A stretch of DNA of 64,000 nucleotides from Mugil cephalus. Taxonomy: Eukaryota; Chordata; Actinopteri; Mugiliformes; Mugilidae. The translations under genes were made by a program, and so were the position numbers. The DNA is taken from NCBI RefSeq assembly GCF_022458985.1, contig NC_061783.1, positions 12,531,913-12,595,912 on the forward strand. Direction: 5' to 3'. The notes beneath the pieces were generated by a model, which saw only the letters and a list, made by a program, of their open reading frames with translations, had not been told where the DNA came from and did no database searches. The first letter of the stretch is position 1. Each line of letters begins with the position of its first letter. Shown here in pieces: positions 24,790-37,678 of this stretch.

Positions 24790-26991
24790 TTAATTATCTT
24801 TCTCAGCCTGTGATCTCCTGTTGCCCACGTCATTTACAGACTCTATAAAACTTCCAATAACGCTATTAAAAGATTTCAGCATGGACACCCCAAGCTCGTT
24901 GCTGGTTTCATTAATCTCTGGATCATAAGCCCCCATGAGGGGGGTGCACACTACCACACTTCCTCTACCAGCGCCTTCCAGGATGCCCATCAGCTGACTT
25001 CTGGTCTCCTGAAACAACTCCCTGTTGTAGCTCAGCAGGACTGAATCATCTAGGGGATAGGAGACATTATCAGGGTAGCATTCACAGGGCACAGGCAGCT
25101 CTATGTACCTTAACCTAGGAAACCCTGCAGATAGTGTGGAGAAAAGCCTCCGCAGGGAAGCGGAGCCAAGAGGGTTTCCCATGATTTTTAACTCCTCCAG
25201 TCTCTGGCAGCAAGCCAGAGCGTGAAGGAAGGTGTCCATGTGCTCGTCCTTTATGTTGCACTCTTCAAGAGCCAGGCTCGCCAGAGTTTCTGAACAGCGG
25301 CTCAGCAGTTTCTGGACACAGGTGGGGAAAGAGGTAAATATGTCGTGTCCGCTGATGTCCAGGTGAACCAGGGCCTCACTGTGGAGGCTGTTTGCCAGGT
25401 ATGTCATGTCCACGCGGTTCAGGCAGCAGTTGGCTAACTCCAAGTACTGCAGGGGTGTGTGCAGAGGACTGGGTGGGGAAACAAAAGAACGGACTGGGTG
25501 AACGGTGGAAGGCTGGCACAACCAGAAATGAACACAGCTGTAAATGTTTAAACACTGAATAGAAGGCAGGCATGCCGCACATTATGTTTGTCTTGTTTTA
25601 ATCGGATTGGTGATACCCTCAAACTGCAGGAAGTAAATAATGTTACAATTAATTTCATATTCCATATGTTGAATTACTTCCATTTTGCATAATTCTAATG
25701 TTTTTTCACACTTAAATATAAAGTTTGTTCAAATTGTATACATCACTCGCTCACTTGCTTTGGGTTTATGGTCTATTTCCAAGTGAAAAATATGCAGCTT
25801 CTGACTGGCCTGCAGCTCTGTCCACATTCTGGCACCACATCAACAATTTTAACAGCAGAATAACTCTCGCTGCAAAACAAGATTCTCCAAGCTGGGCTAT
25901 ATTAAAGCATCACTGTCTATCAACCTGTATACTCACTATAGCAGTTTTCGTAGGTGTCCGGTGAGAGTAGAAAAGCCAACGCTGAGTTCAGTGAGGTCGC
26001 TCAGTTTTGCGAGCAGTTTGCCGATGGTGGCCAGCAAGTCATCGTCATCGGAGCCCAGCCTCCTGACATCCAACGCCCCGGCTGGAAGCGTCAGAGACTG
26101 CAACTTTGGGAACGCTACCCTGGAGAACAGCACTTCCAGGTGGGGGGCCTCCAGGGGAACATTGTGCACCACCTCCAGCTTAGTGATGGACTCCGGCTCC
26201 GCTAGACGGAGAACATAGAACAGCTGCTTGAGAGCAAGAGAATCAGCCCGGAAATTAACGAAACGAAGCTTCAGAGGGCATTCTCGAAGGAGCAGGAAGG
26301 CCTGAGCCACCAGCTCGTAGTTGCGGCCGGTGATGAAGCCGTTCACACGGACGTTGATCGATGTTTTAAAGGCGGACGGAGGCACGTTGTCGTCTTGCAT
26401 GGCCACCATGGTCTCGTAACACATTCGGGTCAGGAGCTGGGTTCTTGACCATCGACCCAGGGTGGAGCGACACGGGCAGGCTTGGTGCTCAATGTCCTTA
26501 AGGGCTGTTAGATCTACCATTTGCAAGGTCTTGGCATAACTTCTCGGAGGACACAGCACATAATCCTTGGAGAAGAAAGGAATATTATTGCACACTCTGA
26601 AGCTACACAGTTAGCCAATACATTTACCTTTTAAGCAATAACGAAATGAATGCAACTATAACCTGTGTGATAATTATGCACAGTCATACTACATTCACTA
26701 CATCCTTTTACGTACCTTCAAGCCGGTCAGAATTGCTTCCAGACAAATCCGGCATGTGCGGGAGGTGAGATCCAACTCACAGTCGACTGTCTTTCCCAGA
26801 AGTCTCTGTAGGTTAAGCACAGGAAGAGGCCACGACTGGACCAACGCATGCAGCAAGTCAGCCTGCTCGTGGAGGTAGCAGGCTTTGAAGAGGAGCGGGT
26901 AGAGGTTAAAGGAGACACAGTGGAGGTTCTTCAGAGCGCTCGGACCAGTCTGGAAGAAGCCCTCAGCAGCGAGGAATTGCAGGGACTTCAT
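24790..26991 (-). CDS. lrrc14b: Leucine-rich repeat-containing protein 14B
   Basis: This is a PRAME/LRRC14-type leucine-rich repeat protein; its function is poorly known. Three exons join in phase: 26716-26991, 25937-26565, 24790-25468. They encode 527 residues (human LRRC14B has 514). The start is the ATG at 26991 ([13 protein letters not shown]), which aligns with the human start. Conserved segments include [102 protein letters not shown] and the C-terminal [14 protein letters not shown] units with LxxLxL spacing run from about residue 180 to 430. The donor after exon 2 (CTATA|gtgagt) looks like an in-frame stop if not spliced. Its neighbour nkd2 is also on human 5p15.33. Confidence 0.94.
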
Positions 26992-27664
26992 GTTTTCTCC
27001 CTGGGTTCTTCACACCAGCAGGTGTACGAGGTTGAATGGGCAGCAGAGGTCAGACGCAGCTCAGCGCTTCCGCGTGTTGTTTTCGTCTGTAGCTGCGGCT
27101 TTGTTGATATCTTCTGTCGCTGTCTGTCTGTGTGTTTTGCATTTATCTGGACCAGGGCTTGGCAACAACATGGCATGGGTGTCTCGTGGTAGGTCTGAGG
27201 TTATTAATAGAAACAGCTGTCTCGTGGCCTTCGCTGGGATCGGTGTCTGTTTGAAACTTCATTTTGGTTGACTGAGAGTCCAAAATAACCTGCCACAAAT
27301 CTGTGTCGCATCCTGATATTCTTACTTTGGTTAATATTTCCCAGTGTGACATTCTCATGTCCTACAACATGGAGGTTAAATTCCATATTCTAGTTAAAAT
27401 ATGATGCATGAGCGATATACAGGATTTAAAAAATAATCCTAAGAGGTAGATGTTAGTGGCATTCAAACAACAATGAACTGATCTTCCAGGATACCAGTGT
27501 GTAATCTCACAGGATTTTGTTTTCATCAGATAAATGTGGCTAAATAAATAAAAGGGGGTTCAAGGACCTGCTGAGTTGCATTTAACCGGCCAAACTACTT
27601 GTGTATCCACTTAGCCGAGTGCACCAGCTCCTCTCCTCTTGTCTCTTATGTGTGTATTATGCAG
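26992..27664. other. Short intergenic region between nkd2 and lrrc14b
   Basis: This contains the nkd2 3' UTR and the lrrc14b promoter, both genes being read leftwards. No clear minus-strand AATAAA was found for nkd2. No other gene is supported. Confidence 0.4.
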
Positions 27665-30600
27665 TTAAGAGTTGTGATAGTGATGGTGATGATGGTGATG
27701 CTCATGGTGGTGATGGTGCTCATGTCTCTGGAAGCTGGGACGTCTCAGGGGCGAGGCAGCATCTTGCACCCTGGGGTGAAGCCTCTTGCTGTGGGAACGC
27801 TGCGGGAGATTGTGGGAGGACGGAAGGGGAGTCTGGGGATGACACCACAAAGCAGGGTGTTGGCCGTGTAACCTGTAGGACTTTCCCGCTTCTCTAGTTC
27901 TGTCCCTCCCCACCGGCATGGCTTTGGATGTGTTGTTCAGTTTTATCGCCACTAGGTGGTGGTGATGAGAGGCAGAAGACTGTTTGGCCTCCGGACAGAG
28001 GGAATCTACAAAAATGAAAGAAAAGAAAAATTTACTGCATCCTGTTGAAATAAAAGATACGAGAGCACTCCACCATATAAGTGTGTTTAATTCACTTCTC
28101 TCAGTTATCTGTTTATGGCCCAAGAAGACAGCAATAAACTAATGACCCTGGACATGCGACTCAGTAGACTTTTATTTTCAGGCAGCATCTTAATGAAATC
28201 CCAAGCAATCACGAGGATGCCTCACGATACAGCAGTCCAGTTACATACCACACCACACTGACTACATTCATGATTTACAGTTCAGTAGTGGGCAAAGGTT
28301 TGAGTTATTTGTATGAGTTTATACTGCAGCCGGTGAAGTGGAACATTGAAAGATTAACATGCACAGTCATGATGAATCATACCTGTGTTGTCAAACTTAG
28401 AGGAGAAGTTTTCAATGCCAGCTAGATCCAGGTAGTGGTTTCTGCGCTCTATGTTTTCATCGGCACAATAAAGCCTTTTCACTGGACTCTCCTGAGACAC
28501 GCCCCGCTCCTTCTCTGCAGCTGAGACAAGGGCGCCATCATCAAAAAAATGTGAAAATGGCTTGTTATCTAGTCATACTCCTCCATATACAGTGACGGTA
28601 TAATTTCACCTGTTTCTGAGCTCTTTCCTAAACACGGTGAGGGGGTTACAACTAGCTTGATCTTCAGGGGAGTTTTTCCACCGTAAGGCTGCTTCACTGA
28701 AGTCTCCAGAACTTCGTACATGGAGTGTAGCAGACTGGACATGTCCTGCAAAAAAAAAACAAAAACAAAAAAAAGGCATAAATACTGTGTACAGAGATAT
28801 TTGGATAATATCAACAGCAGAGAAGAAATCAAGCTACCTCCTTTGTGACCTTGCCGGCATTGTCGAAATTGTACAAAGTGAAGACCCACTCCTGCCGAGA
28901 CTCGTCCTCAGGCACCACGTTACAGTCTGTGTCCTGTGTCCATATGTGAACATAATAACAAGAGTACGACTACTGCAATAAACATTCAATGCAAAAGTTA
29001 AACATTTAGCTTATTTTCTTTCTTGGTGAGAAGTGGATTAGAAGATTAACGATGCTGCCATTGTTACATTTGTCCAATAAACAAAAAGCGACGGCTAGTG
29101 GCTGTTAGCTTAGCATAAGACAAAATAATCATCCATCACAGATTAATATGCTTTGTCGGATCAATTTAATCCAAATAAATTAAAAATAATAATTTCCAGG
29201 AGTGGCCTACTTCCTGGTTGGAGGTCTTCTAATCCTGTTCCCTGGCAACCAGAAGAGATTCCAGGAAGTACATGCTAAGACTTTCTGCTAACAATATATT
29301 CACGCAAACAGACATGTAAACACTCACAGAGACATGGCTATTCCTCTTCTTTGTTTGTCTCCTGACCTGGAACGTCTTCTCCCTGTCAGGTGTGCTCTTT
29401 AGTGCCTGAACCACTAAAACGCAAACACAGTTGTGCAATATTAAAAGGACTTTATAAAGAAAAAAAAATCAATTCATCACTACCAGCTCTATTTTCTCAA
29501 ATTTTACGACCGTCGGGAACAGAAAGACGTACATCCAAAGGTTGAACTTTTCCCACACTGATATAAAACAGATGTGGATAATTCCACAGTTTTATTCTCT
29601 CCCAGGTAAGTAAGGAGATATAGCGTGATTTTTTTTTTTTAAAGTAAGAGACCTGGATGACGTGATTCTCTACTCACCACTGAGATTATGGTCAGACTTG
29701 TTTTTCCTCAACTCAACGTACAAGTTCTGTTGAAAAAAAAAATACATAAAAAAGATTGAAGAGTGTAAATTACCAGAGAGCACACATGTAATAAATTGAA
29801 AGAGGCGAGGATGCAATTAGGTGGTTTTCGTGTCCCGTGAGGGTGAGGATGGATCTCCAGATGTGAGAACTGCTGCATGACGATTGAGTGTCTGTGTATC
29901 TTGTCTGACTGGGTGAGGCTTACATTACACACGGAAACAAGACGGCAAAAAAAAAGAAGGAAGAGAGGTCTGGCCTTCCACTTTTAAACTGTTGACATCT
30001 TGACCTTCTCTTCCCCATTACATGTGACTGACATGTACCTGAAGTTTAATATGGCCTTTTGACTCAGGTCAGGTCTCAGGCACAGGTGTGCCACTAAGTA
30101 AAACAGAAAACATTAGATTGATTTAGGTATTAGCATGTTTGTACTGTATGTAGTATGTTTACTGTGATAAGTAACTCAGTCTTACACTACATCAAAATAG
30201 AAGAGTAATTTTTCATCTAAATGGAACTCTTTCTACTTAAATAAAGTTTAAAATAAAACAACAGAGATATTATTCTAATTTAAAATTGCCCTTTTGAGAA
30301 GCAGCCGACAACGTTAGATGAAAGTCAGGCAACACGACGAACTCATCTTTCGGTTTATCATAGTTCAAATGTCGAGTTAAATGTAAAATAATTCAGTCAG
30401 TTTTGTTAAAAACAATATATTCGAAGCACTGGAATTTCAGAAACAGGCTATTTTAATGTTGTGAATGTTTAAACAAAAATACAACAAAATTATTATCACT
30501 TCTTCGTCAGTTCAATCCACTTCCTTCTTTCAAAGCATGGTGCTTTTTGGCGATACGATCATTCTCTGTGATAACTCTTTCTACGGCAAAGCAAGAGAAG

Positions 30601-32996
30601 ACAAGACATTCCTTATTTGCCAAGAACCGCCACCCATCACCAGTGTTACACCCACGGCAGATGAGGACGAGCAACAAAAGGAACGATAAGACGAGCGCAC
30701 ACATCACACCCACATGCACGCCACGCTCTTTGAAGATCTGATTCTTAGTTTGGCTTCCAGTGAAAGAAGTGGGACCGTGGGAGTGTTGAGTGTCTGTTGT
30801 AGTCTCTCATGAATATAGAGTTCATGTAGCAGTGATAACACTTGATAATAAGAACACATTAATAAAAAAAATACCCATGGCTTATATTGATGATTATTAG
30901 TGTTTATTATGATTTTCTGCAGCTTGCCTCACTATTTAAGTTACTATTCTCAGGGTTATATCAAACTCCCAACAACAACAACAAAAATACAAACAGATTT
31001 TGTATATTTTTAGAGAAAAGAGGGATGGAACTAAACAGACCGCGTTTCTTTGGTTTCTAATCGACATGCAAGGATTTATCCCAAAATCTATACTTTAAAC
31101 ACTTAAAAGAAGCGGATGCTACGCCCAAAAATACGCCGGGGTCATGGGCTGAAGTGTGGATTTTCTGTCCAAACGAAATCACAAGACGATTTTCTTTGAA
31201 CTGAAACGAACCACTCCCAGTCGTTAGTCATGCCACACACAGCGAGGTCGACACTTGGCGAGATTAAAACCCTACTAGCGTTGTTTGCTCTTGAATGTGA
31301 CAACACGGACTTACACGGGAGCCTCGTTTCTGCGCGCGCACACACACACACACACACAGTGAAAAGACCAAAGCAAATCAACTTTCTGAAACTCAAGTTT
31401 AACTCAATGGAGTTTTCATTTTTTGCGTTCAATTTTAAAACTGTCATGCCTTTTTGAAAACTGTGAAATGATGCATAAAGAGCATTCGTGTGCGGCCAGG
31501 ATCTGTGAGAAAATCACAGACACACAAAATCACAAAAAAGGACTTATAGAGCACCACGAGAAGTCTCTGCCACTCACAGCTCACAGCCGTGGTGGTGTCA
31601 TGGAGGATGAATGTATATTAGGCTGGAAAATGTAATCGCAGGAAGTGCCTCGCCATTAATGAGCGCAGAAACTCCACCGCAGCCCTTTAAACATCTTGGC
31701 AACAGTCAGCATCTTTTTCCAAACTGCAGAACTTTCCAGGACGTTCACGTAACGCTGTGCAAATATTATTCAGAGTTCCTGACTTAATTAACACTTCAGA
31801 GATCAAAAGCGCCCGAGAGGAGTTGACATGTCAGTTGTTCAACACCTTTTTTTTTTTGCTCCTGTCAGCAGATTTTAAATGTATCCCAGGCATAAAATAT
31901 AATGAATGTGAGGATTTCTATGATTCATAATACACTATTTCACTTGAACCGTAACCAGACGTTGATCATTGCTGCCTTATTGACGCCAACAACCTACACG
32001 TGATGCAATTTACGCAATCCGGCAGCCAGCCCAGCCCTTAACACCCCAAATACACACTGCATCAGGTTGGAGGAGCAAAGCAGAACCAGATGTGGAGATT
32101 TTTTTTTCTCCCCCCCAGTGCACTTGGGTATAAAGACCTTGCTGTCTGGAGGTGGTGGGTGTGCTGCACTTCACAGACTTGGAAGGCTCTTTATAGAGGA
32201 GGAGGAGGAGGAGGAAGGGCGGAAGAGTAAATAAACGATACCTCCAAACATCTTTTATGTCTCCTCCCTGTGATGTGAGCAAATACTGTTGCTGTCCCCA
32301 AAGTGGCTTAACTGAACTGAAGCCGGTGGCGGAGGGCAGGCTGCTCATGAATGCCTTTTTTTATACCGCTTGTTTTTCTGCTCAACTCTGGTGAATTTAG
32401 CTGGATGTTCCGGGAGACAAACCTTCCCTGCAACGCTCATTTGGTTTCAGATATTATCAGTTTAGGGGCAGGTCTGGTTGTTTTAAACTATGTAGTTAAA
32501 ATAACAAATTAGCCTAACAAATTAGACTGTCCTTTCAACATCTGACACCCCCTAGTTAGGACCTGGATACAGTAAGTATAAAAAATAAAATAAACTAAAA
32601 TCAGGCTGTAATCACAGCAGGTAAAGTCATATGTCAATATGTCAAAAATAACTAGTACAAAATTATCCAAATAATAATAAATACTTAATCTACCTCTGTC
32701 AGTTTGGCTTTGTAGCTGTGGCAGTGCTCCATCTCTCTCAGCACACTGGAAGTCAGACTACCACCTGCAGAAAAATAAGAATAAATATTAAAAACACATG
32801 TACGAAGAAGCTAAAGCTTATACACAGAACCTGAGGTGGCTATCTTACCTTCCGGACTCTGTCTGCGTTTCGAAGCTGTCCAAATAATGAGAGAAAGGTG
32901 AACGCTACAGACCAATTTTAGCATTTCATTAAAATAAAAAAATTGAAAAATCGTCTGATTTGATGACTCACCATGCTTGGACTGGAGTTTGCCCAT
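27665..32996 (-). CDS. nkd2: Naked cuticle homolog 2 (Wnt antagonist)
   Basis: Nkd proteins bind Dishevelled through an EF-hand-containing region and dampen canonical Wnt signalling. Nine exons join in phase: 32972-32996, 32849-32875, 32694-32764, 29678-29726, 29367-29413, 28838-28933, 28610-28745, 28383-28520, 27665-28005. They give 309 residues, shorter than human NKD2 (451). The start MGKLQSKHASKRRQSPEG has Gly2 for myristoylation, as in human NKD2. The EF-hand-like block is QEWVFTLYNFDNAGKVTKED. The block YCADENIERRNHYLDLAGIE is also conserved. The protein ends in the family's His-rich tail (QRHEHHHHHEHHHHHHHYHN). The second coding exon is a 27-base microexon. Most length is lost between the start and the EF-hand and before the His tail; exons could have been missed in the 3 kb intron 29727-32693. 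Confidence 0.9.
29727..32693 (-). other. Large nkd2 intron
   Basis: I see no further exon that would splice in phase here, no transposon ends, and only a short CA microsatellite (about 31337-31358). The local open frames are short and unlike known proteins. Confidence 0.5.
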
Positions 32997-34382
32997 CCTC
33001 AAGATCAAGACACGTACAACCCAGGCAGGAAAATTAGACCTGACATGGGCAAAGCGTCCATTGGGAGACGGTCGTATACAAGAACAGTGGAAGTGAGTCT
33101 CAAAGTTTAACTGGGAGGTTTATCAAAGAGTACAGAGGCAGAGCGAGAGGCTTCACCGCCACGCGTTTCCTACTTCGGTTAAAATCGCTTTGGTTGAGTC
33201 GATCTCTTATTTTTACAGAAGTTAGCTCTTGCAGAGGCCCAAAACTAATTGTTGTGACGAATTAAATCACAACTTTAAAATAAAATTAAAAAAACAAACA
33301 AACAAAAAAATGTCCCGTATTAGATCACAGAGAGGGGAAATGTGTTCCCTATGTTTAAACCAGCAACTCGTTTACACAAAGAGTAGCGAGTACACTAACA
33401 TGTAATGCGCTCTTGGAGATAGTTGGCTTGATTAATAGCACTTTAGCCATGGACGTGGGATTCAAACCTGTGACCGCACGGACCTAAATCCTTTTCTAAC
33501 CACCAGAAACCAGAATAACACTAATGATTAATATTATTATTTACAATCATCATGCTCATAATCAGCAAGGAATATTCTCTTAAATTATCTTTGGGGCAAT
33601 TCTAGACGATTTATGGAAACACTTTACCGGAATAAGGAAGATTGTACAAAGATTGTGGAACCCTGGGGAAACATTAAGGGAATTATCACATCTTGAGGTT
33701 ATTTTTATAATATAGTAGCCTATAATTTAACTTATAATTTTTTTAAAGAAAAGCAAATAACTATATTTTACTAGGTGAACAGCTCCATCCTTTGCATCAT
33801 CACATCCTCAGAATACATTATGCATTACGTGCTATTGTTCGTCTCAAATTTAAATTATTAAATGTATTATTTATACAGTTGTCATAATTTCTTAGCTCGT
33901 ACTTTAATAACTTTAATATTTTTTATTGCGATTTATACTTTATATAAAAAGCCAATTCTGTATATTTTTCTAAAAATTCCTACAATGTTTTAAATGATCC
34001 TTATATATTTGATTGAATGTTACACTTGCAGAGGACTCATCTTCATTTTAGTCTTTTAAAAACAAACAACACTGTCTAAAATCATAATGGCAATGGCTTA
34101 ATTCTGTGAAATAATCTAAAAAGACCAATAACAGCAACAATAATTAGCACAGGCAAAATTTGTGAAAGTTATCTTTTTTGTTTATTAACAAATACAAAAG
34201 TAATATTCCAATATCTCAGGTGTGTAAACACCCAATTTTAAAAGAAATTACACATAGTTTATTTTGTAACAACTTACATTTTGAAGGAATGTCTGCGCTT
34301 GACAGCCATTTTTGTTTTCATTATATTACATAAATGTACATTCATCTGTTCAGTAACAGAATGAGTCCATATCACCGTCCTG
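32997..34382. other. nkd2 upstream region and gatad1 3' UTR
   Basis: Strongly AT-rich sequence. The right part is probably the gatad1 3' UTR, read leftwards, with candidate minus-strand AATAAA signals at 34258-34263 and 34181-34186 (seen as TTTATT). The left part should hold the nkd2 promoter. No other gene or repeat was recognised. Confidence 0.45.
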
Positions 34383-35958
34383 TTAACTGCTGCCACTGAC
34401 AGCGTCTTTGACAGTGAGGGCCGGTGTGGACCCTATGTGAGTCCAGATGTAGCCTTTTTCTGGTCGTATAGGGATAGTTGGGAACGGGGAGCTACGTGAC
34501 TTGAAATACTCAGAGGGGGCGTGGCACACAAACTCCAGGTACTCCATCTTTCTGGGCAGATCCTCCTCTGGGCCTAATAAAAAAACACATGTCTCTTAAA
34601 AAAAGAACCAAACTAAATGGGGTGCAAAACTTTATGATTGTGTATGATTACTCACCAACAATGTAAGTCCCTGGATCGAACTGGTTCTTTGGGCTTGCCT
34701 GTGTAGGAATAAGCCAGGTCAGTGCTGCACTCTTCTCACAGTACTGGTCCTGCACAAAGCCCCGTATCTGAGCGTAGTACGGCTTCCCATCTTCCTCGTC
34801 TATTACCTTAATCACATCTCCTGTCTGGTAGTACACGCCCTGTGGATACAGTACATAAACAGTTGGAGTCCTCTTCTCACGTACGTCGCCAAGAAGGAAG
34901 TCAAGGCAGAAGTGCAAGAAATTCAAACAAAAATTATGCTGATATACCATACCTTATAAAATACAGATTCTGATGAGATGATTGTTGCTACAGATTCCGG
35001 TGCTTTGATTGGCTGCAAAAAAAGAAAAACATACTGGTCAAATTTATTATCTCATGAAGGCAAAGAAATAACTCAAGCGCATGTGTGACTTACATTTTTG
35101 AGTTTGAATATGTGTCTCCTTCCCTTTCCTTTTGTGGACACTTTTTTCTCCGAGGCTGGAGCTTTATACTTGGTGCTTCTCAGCCGCGCAGACCTCCTGT
35201 GGATCTCCTGCTTGGACTACGGACAAACATACGAGCAGGCGTCAGGCAAGCTGCAGCTCATTCAGAAATACATCCTCAACCAATAATTACCACAGCTGCA
35301 AATACCATGTATGAAACATCAGAAATACATAGAATGGGTTTCAGTTGACCTCCATACACAAACATATTCTAAACAATAATTAAAAATAGCTGAAAATCGC
35401 ATTCTTGAAGCAGAAACCAGCAACAAATTTGCATTTCTTCATAAATTAAACCAATCAATGAACAAATCAGTTTATCTGCTGTCAATTTAGCATGGAGCCT
35501 AACTTTGGAAAATATATTACATACATGTATTGTAATGTTCTTGAAAGAGAAATCATGAAAACTTAAAGTGAAGAAAACATCCCCTTATTCCCAATCGTCT
35601 CCAGGGGAGTTGTTATTGCCCTTGAACGCCGTTATCTGCAAACGGGGCAGCTGCAGCATTCATATTTCACATTCATTGCCTTCCTATCTAAAATATAGCC
35701 AAAACACAAGCATCAGCGTCGAGGTGTGTCTACAATAAACAGGCTTTCTTCAAGAAGCAGTTTCTCCTTGTATCTCACCTGCTTTCCGCCGCCATTGCTG
35801 GGCTGTATGATGGAGGACACGGAGGGTCCTGATGTTCCGCCGATGCTGCTCTTCCCTGTGCAGTTGTTGCAGAGGATTTCTCCCAGGTTTCCTTTCTTCC
35901 ACATCGAGGAAGAGTTCGTCTTGCACACCGCGCAGCATGGCTTCAAACCCAGCGGCAT
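34383..35958 (-). CDS. gatad1: GATA zinc finger domain-containing protein 1
   Basis: GATAD1 is a nuclear protein found in chromatin complexes that read histone H3K4 methylation. Five exons join in phase: 35779-35958, 35094-35210, 34953-35012, 34656-34839, 34383-34573. They give 243 residues (human 269). The ATG at 35958 (MPLGLKP) matches the human start; an upstream in-frame ATG at 36054 has no similarity. The GATA-type finger has Cys9, Cys12, Cys30 and Cys33 (CAVC ... CNNC). After it come QEIHRRSARLRSTKYK, the basic KGKGRRHIFKLKN, and the BAH-like half with GVYYQTGDVIKVID, GKPYYAQIRGF and CEKSAALTWLIPT. The end is PEKGYIWTHIGSTPA. The Gly/Ser linker after the finger is shorter than in mammals. 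Confidence 0.95.
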
Positions 35959-37678
35959 CGTTAAGGGGCAGAAAACGACGCCAGCGTACGTAGAGATGAA
36001 CACAACAATGTGATGAAGCTGCTCCGTCGGCTCCTGCTCACTGTTTATTATCAATACTGGTGTGAATTCAGCAATGACACCAACAGAAAATCAGATATAT
36101 CCTCCACCGTGTTGTTTAGGCCGATGTCCGTGACATCAACTTCTTTCAGACAATAAACCAAAAATAAAACAGAAGCCTGGATTGTTTAATTGTGTGGTCA
36201 ACTTATCGCCATAGCTAGCGCCACCGCTCCCCTTTTTCTTCTTCTTCTTCTTCTGCGCTGACGTCTGACATCAGCTCTTCTTCTGTGGTTAGGATTTGAG
36301 TAAAGTCAAGCGCCCCCCACTGGACTAGTGGAGGGCAACACATTTTTGGATGTATGATAAAAGAAAACCCTGACATGTTTAGTCTTTATGTCCATTATGA
36401 TTAAAACGTTCTGCATCCCCTGTTTATACTATATTGATAGTATTTGACCAAGTTAATGTAATTTTACTAAGTTCTCTTTCTGTATTTTTGTTTTGTAGAA
36501 TTAGGACGATGGTATTGTAGATACGAAAATTATGACCAGCATTCATCTTGGCTGTTTATGGATATCTTATATAGTAAATACACAACAACAAGCTTTAAAC
36601 ATCTACATCGACAGTAGACTCCAGTTTCCTTCATGTGCATTAATATTATTGTTAAACAGCTGCATCTTCATTAGTTAAGTTGGATGTGAGAACCAATAGA
36701 TAACAATACTTTATTGAGCCAGATAAAAATCCACTATTTATTCAATATACACTTCGGATTGTTTAAAATGGATATTTATTAAATTGCCCCATGAGTGATA
36801 ACTAGTAAAAATGTGTAATAAAATGTTCCCATCACATTTGTTGTTTTCTGTAGATTTTAAGCTAAACCTGGGCAAAATTATAATACAGCAGGAAAAAGCA
36901 ACACACAACAACAACTACAGCTTGTAATATAATAGCGTAATAACCTATAAATAACGCCAGATTTTTCTCAGCTCAGAGAAGTACATTATGAACATGTTTA
37001 CGTTTAATGAACTATCCTTTTAAAAAATGGAAGTGCATTTTATTTTTATTTATTAATTTTTTTACTGCCATCTACTGTTCTGCATCTCACTGTTGTGTTA
37101 TGTCCGTGACTGTGACTAGATTGACGCGACCCCTGGTGGAAATTTTTCAACAGATGCCAATTCTATTGAAAATTTGTTCTTAATGACTTGTAATTTTCAT
37201 ATTCAAAATCAATCAGACTTTTACTGCGGACTGAATGTGAATGTCTCATTACCCTTTTGCACATCGTACTTTACCTACCTCATTTCCAAATTTGCACCCA
37301 AATATATATATAAGTATATATTGTGTATAATGTTCAGTCATTGCAATACTAATTTTTGCACTACTCATGACCAGGTGTGTGTTCTTGTTTATTTTATTTG
37401 TATATTTATTCCATTTGTTTATCCTACGTTACCTAAATCTTCAACTAAGCTTTTCCACTCGGTCTTGTATCGTTGTTGCCTGCTATAAATAAAGTTTTCT
37501 GAATCTCAATCTGAATCATATGACACATATAAATTGTTTTCAGGTAAAGCGCCTCTTCTCCAGCAGGTGGCGGTGTCCCGACGTAAAGTCCGCCAAACGC
37601 AGCTACCGACGAAGAAGAAAACATGCGTCACCGTTCAAAACAATACTTGAAGTTCCGCCTGTATCGCGCCGCGTCCTC
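35959..37678. promoter_or_regulatory. Divergent intergenic region gatad1/chrac1
   Basis: The two genes start about 1.7 kb apart in opposite directions. CG-containing sequence lies near each start, with a TTC-rich run at 36235-36253. The middle is AT-rich and includes the hAT-like fragment listed separately. The exact transcription starts are not visible. Confidence 0.4.
36890..37022 (+). mobile_element. hAT-like transposon fragment
   Basis: The stretch contains TAATAACCTATAAATAACG and, about 50 bases on, TTTAATGAACTATCCTTTT. The same two strings occur, slightly changed and in the opposite orientation, at 54560-54779, next to a typical hAT end. I therefore call it an old internal fragment of the same non-autonomous family. 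Its edges are uncertain. Confidence 0.45.

Noticed and set aside
25954-26218. Plus-strand open frames at 25954-26218 and 26848-27271
   Set aside because: They are antisense to lrrc14b exons and show no protein family pattern.
27599-27897. Plus-strand frames rich in Val/Met or Asp/Gly
   Set aside because: They are the reverse of the nkd2 His-rich tail.
29038-29290. Possible dispersed repeat (GTTAGCTTAGCATAA motif)
   Set aside because: The motif recalls a fish repeat, but no ends or duplication were found and the evidence is too weak to list it.
35713-36054. Longer gatad1 start at 36054
   Set aside because: The added 32 residues have no similarity to GATAD1, while MPLGLKP at 35958 matches the family start.
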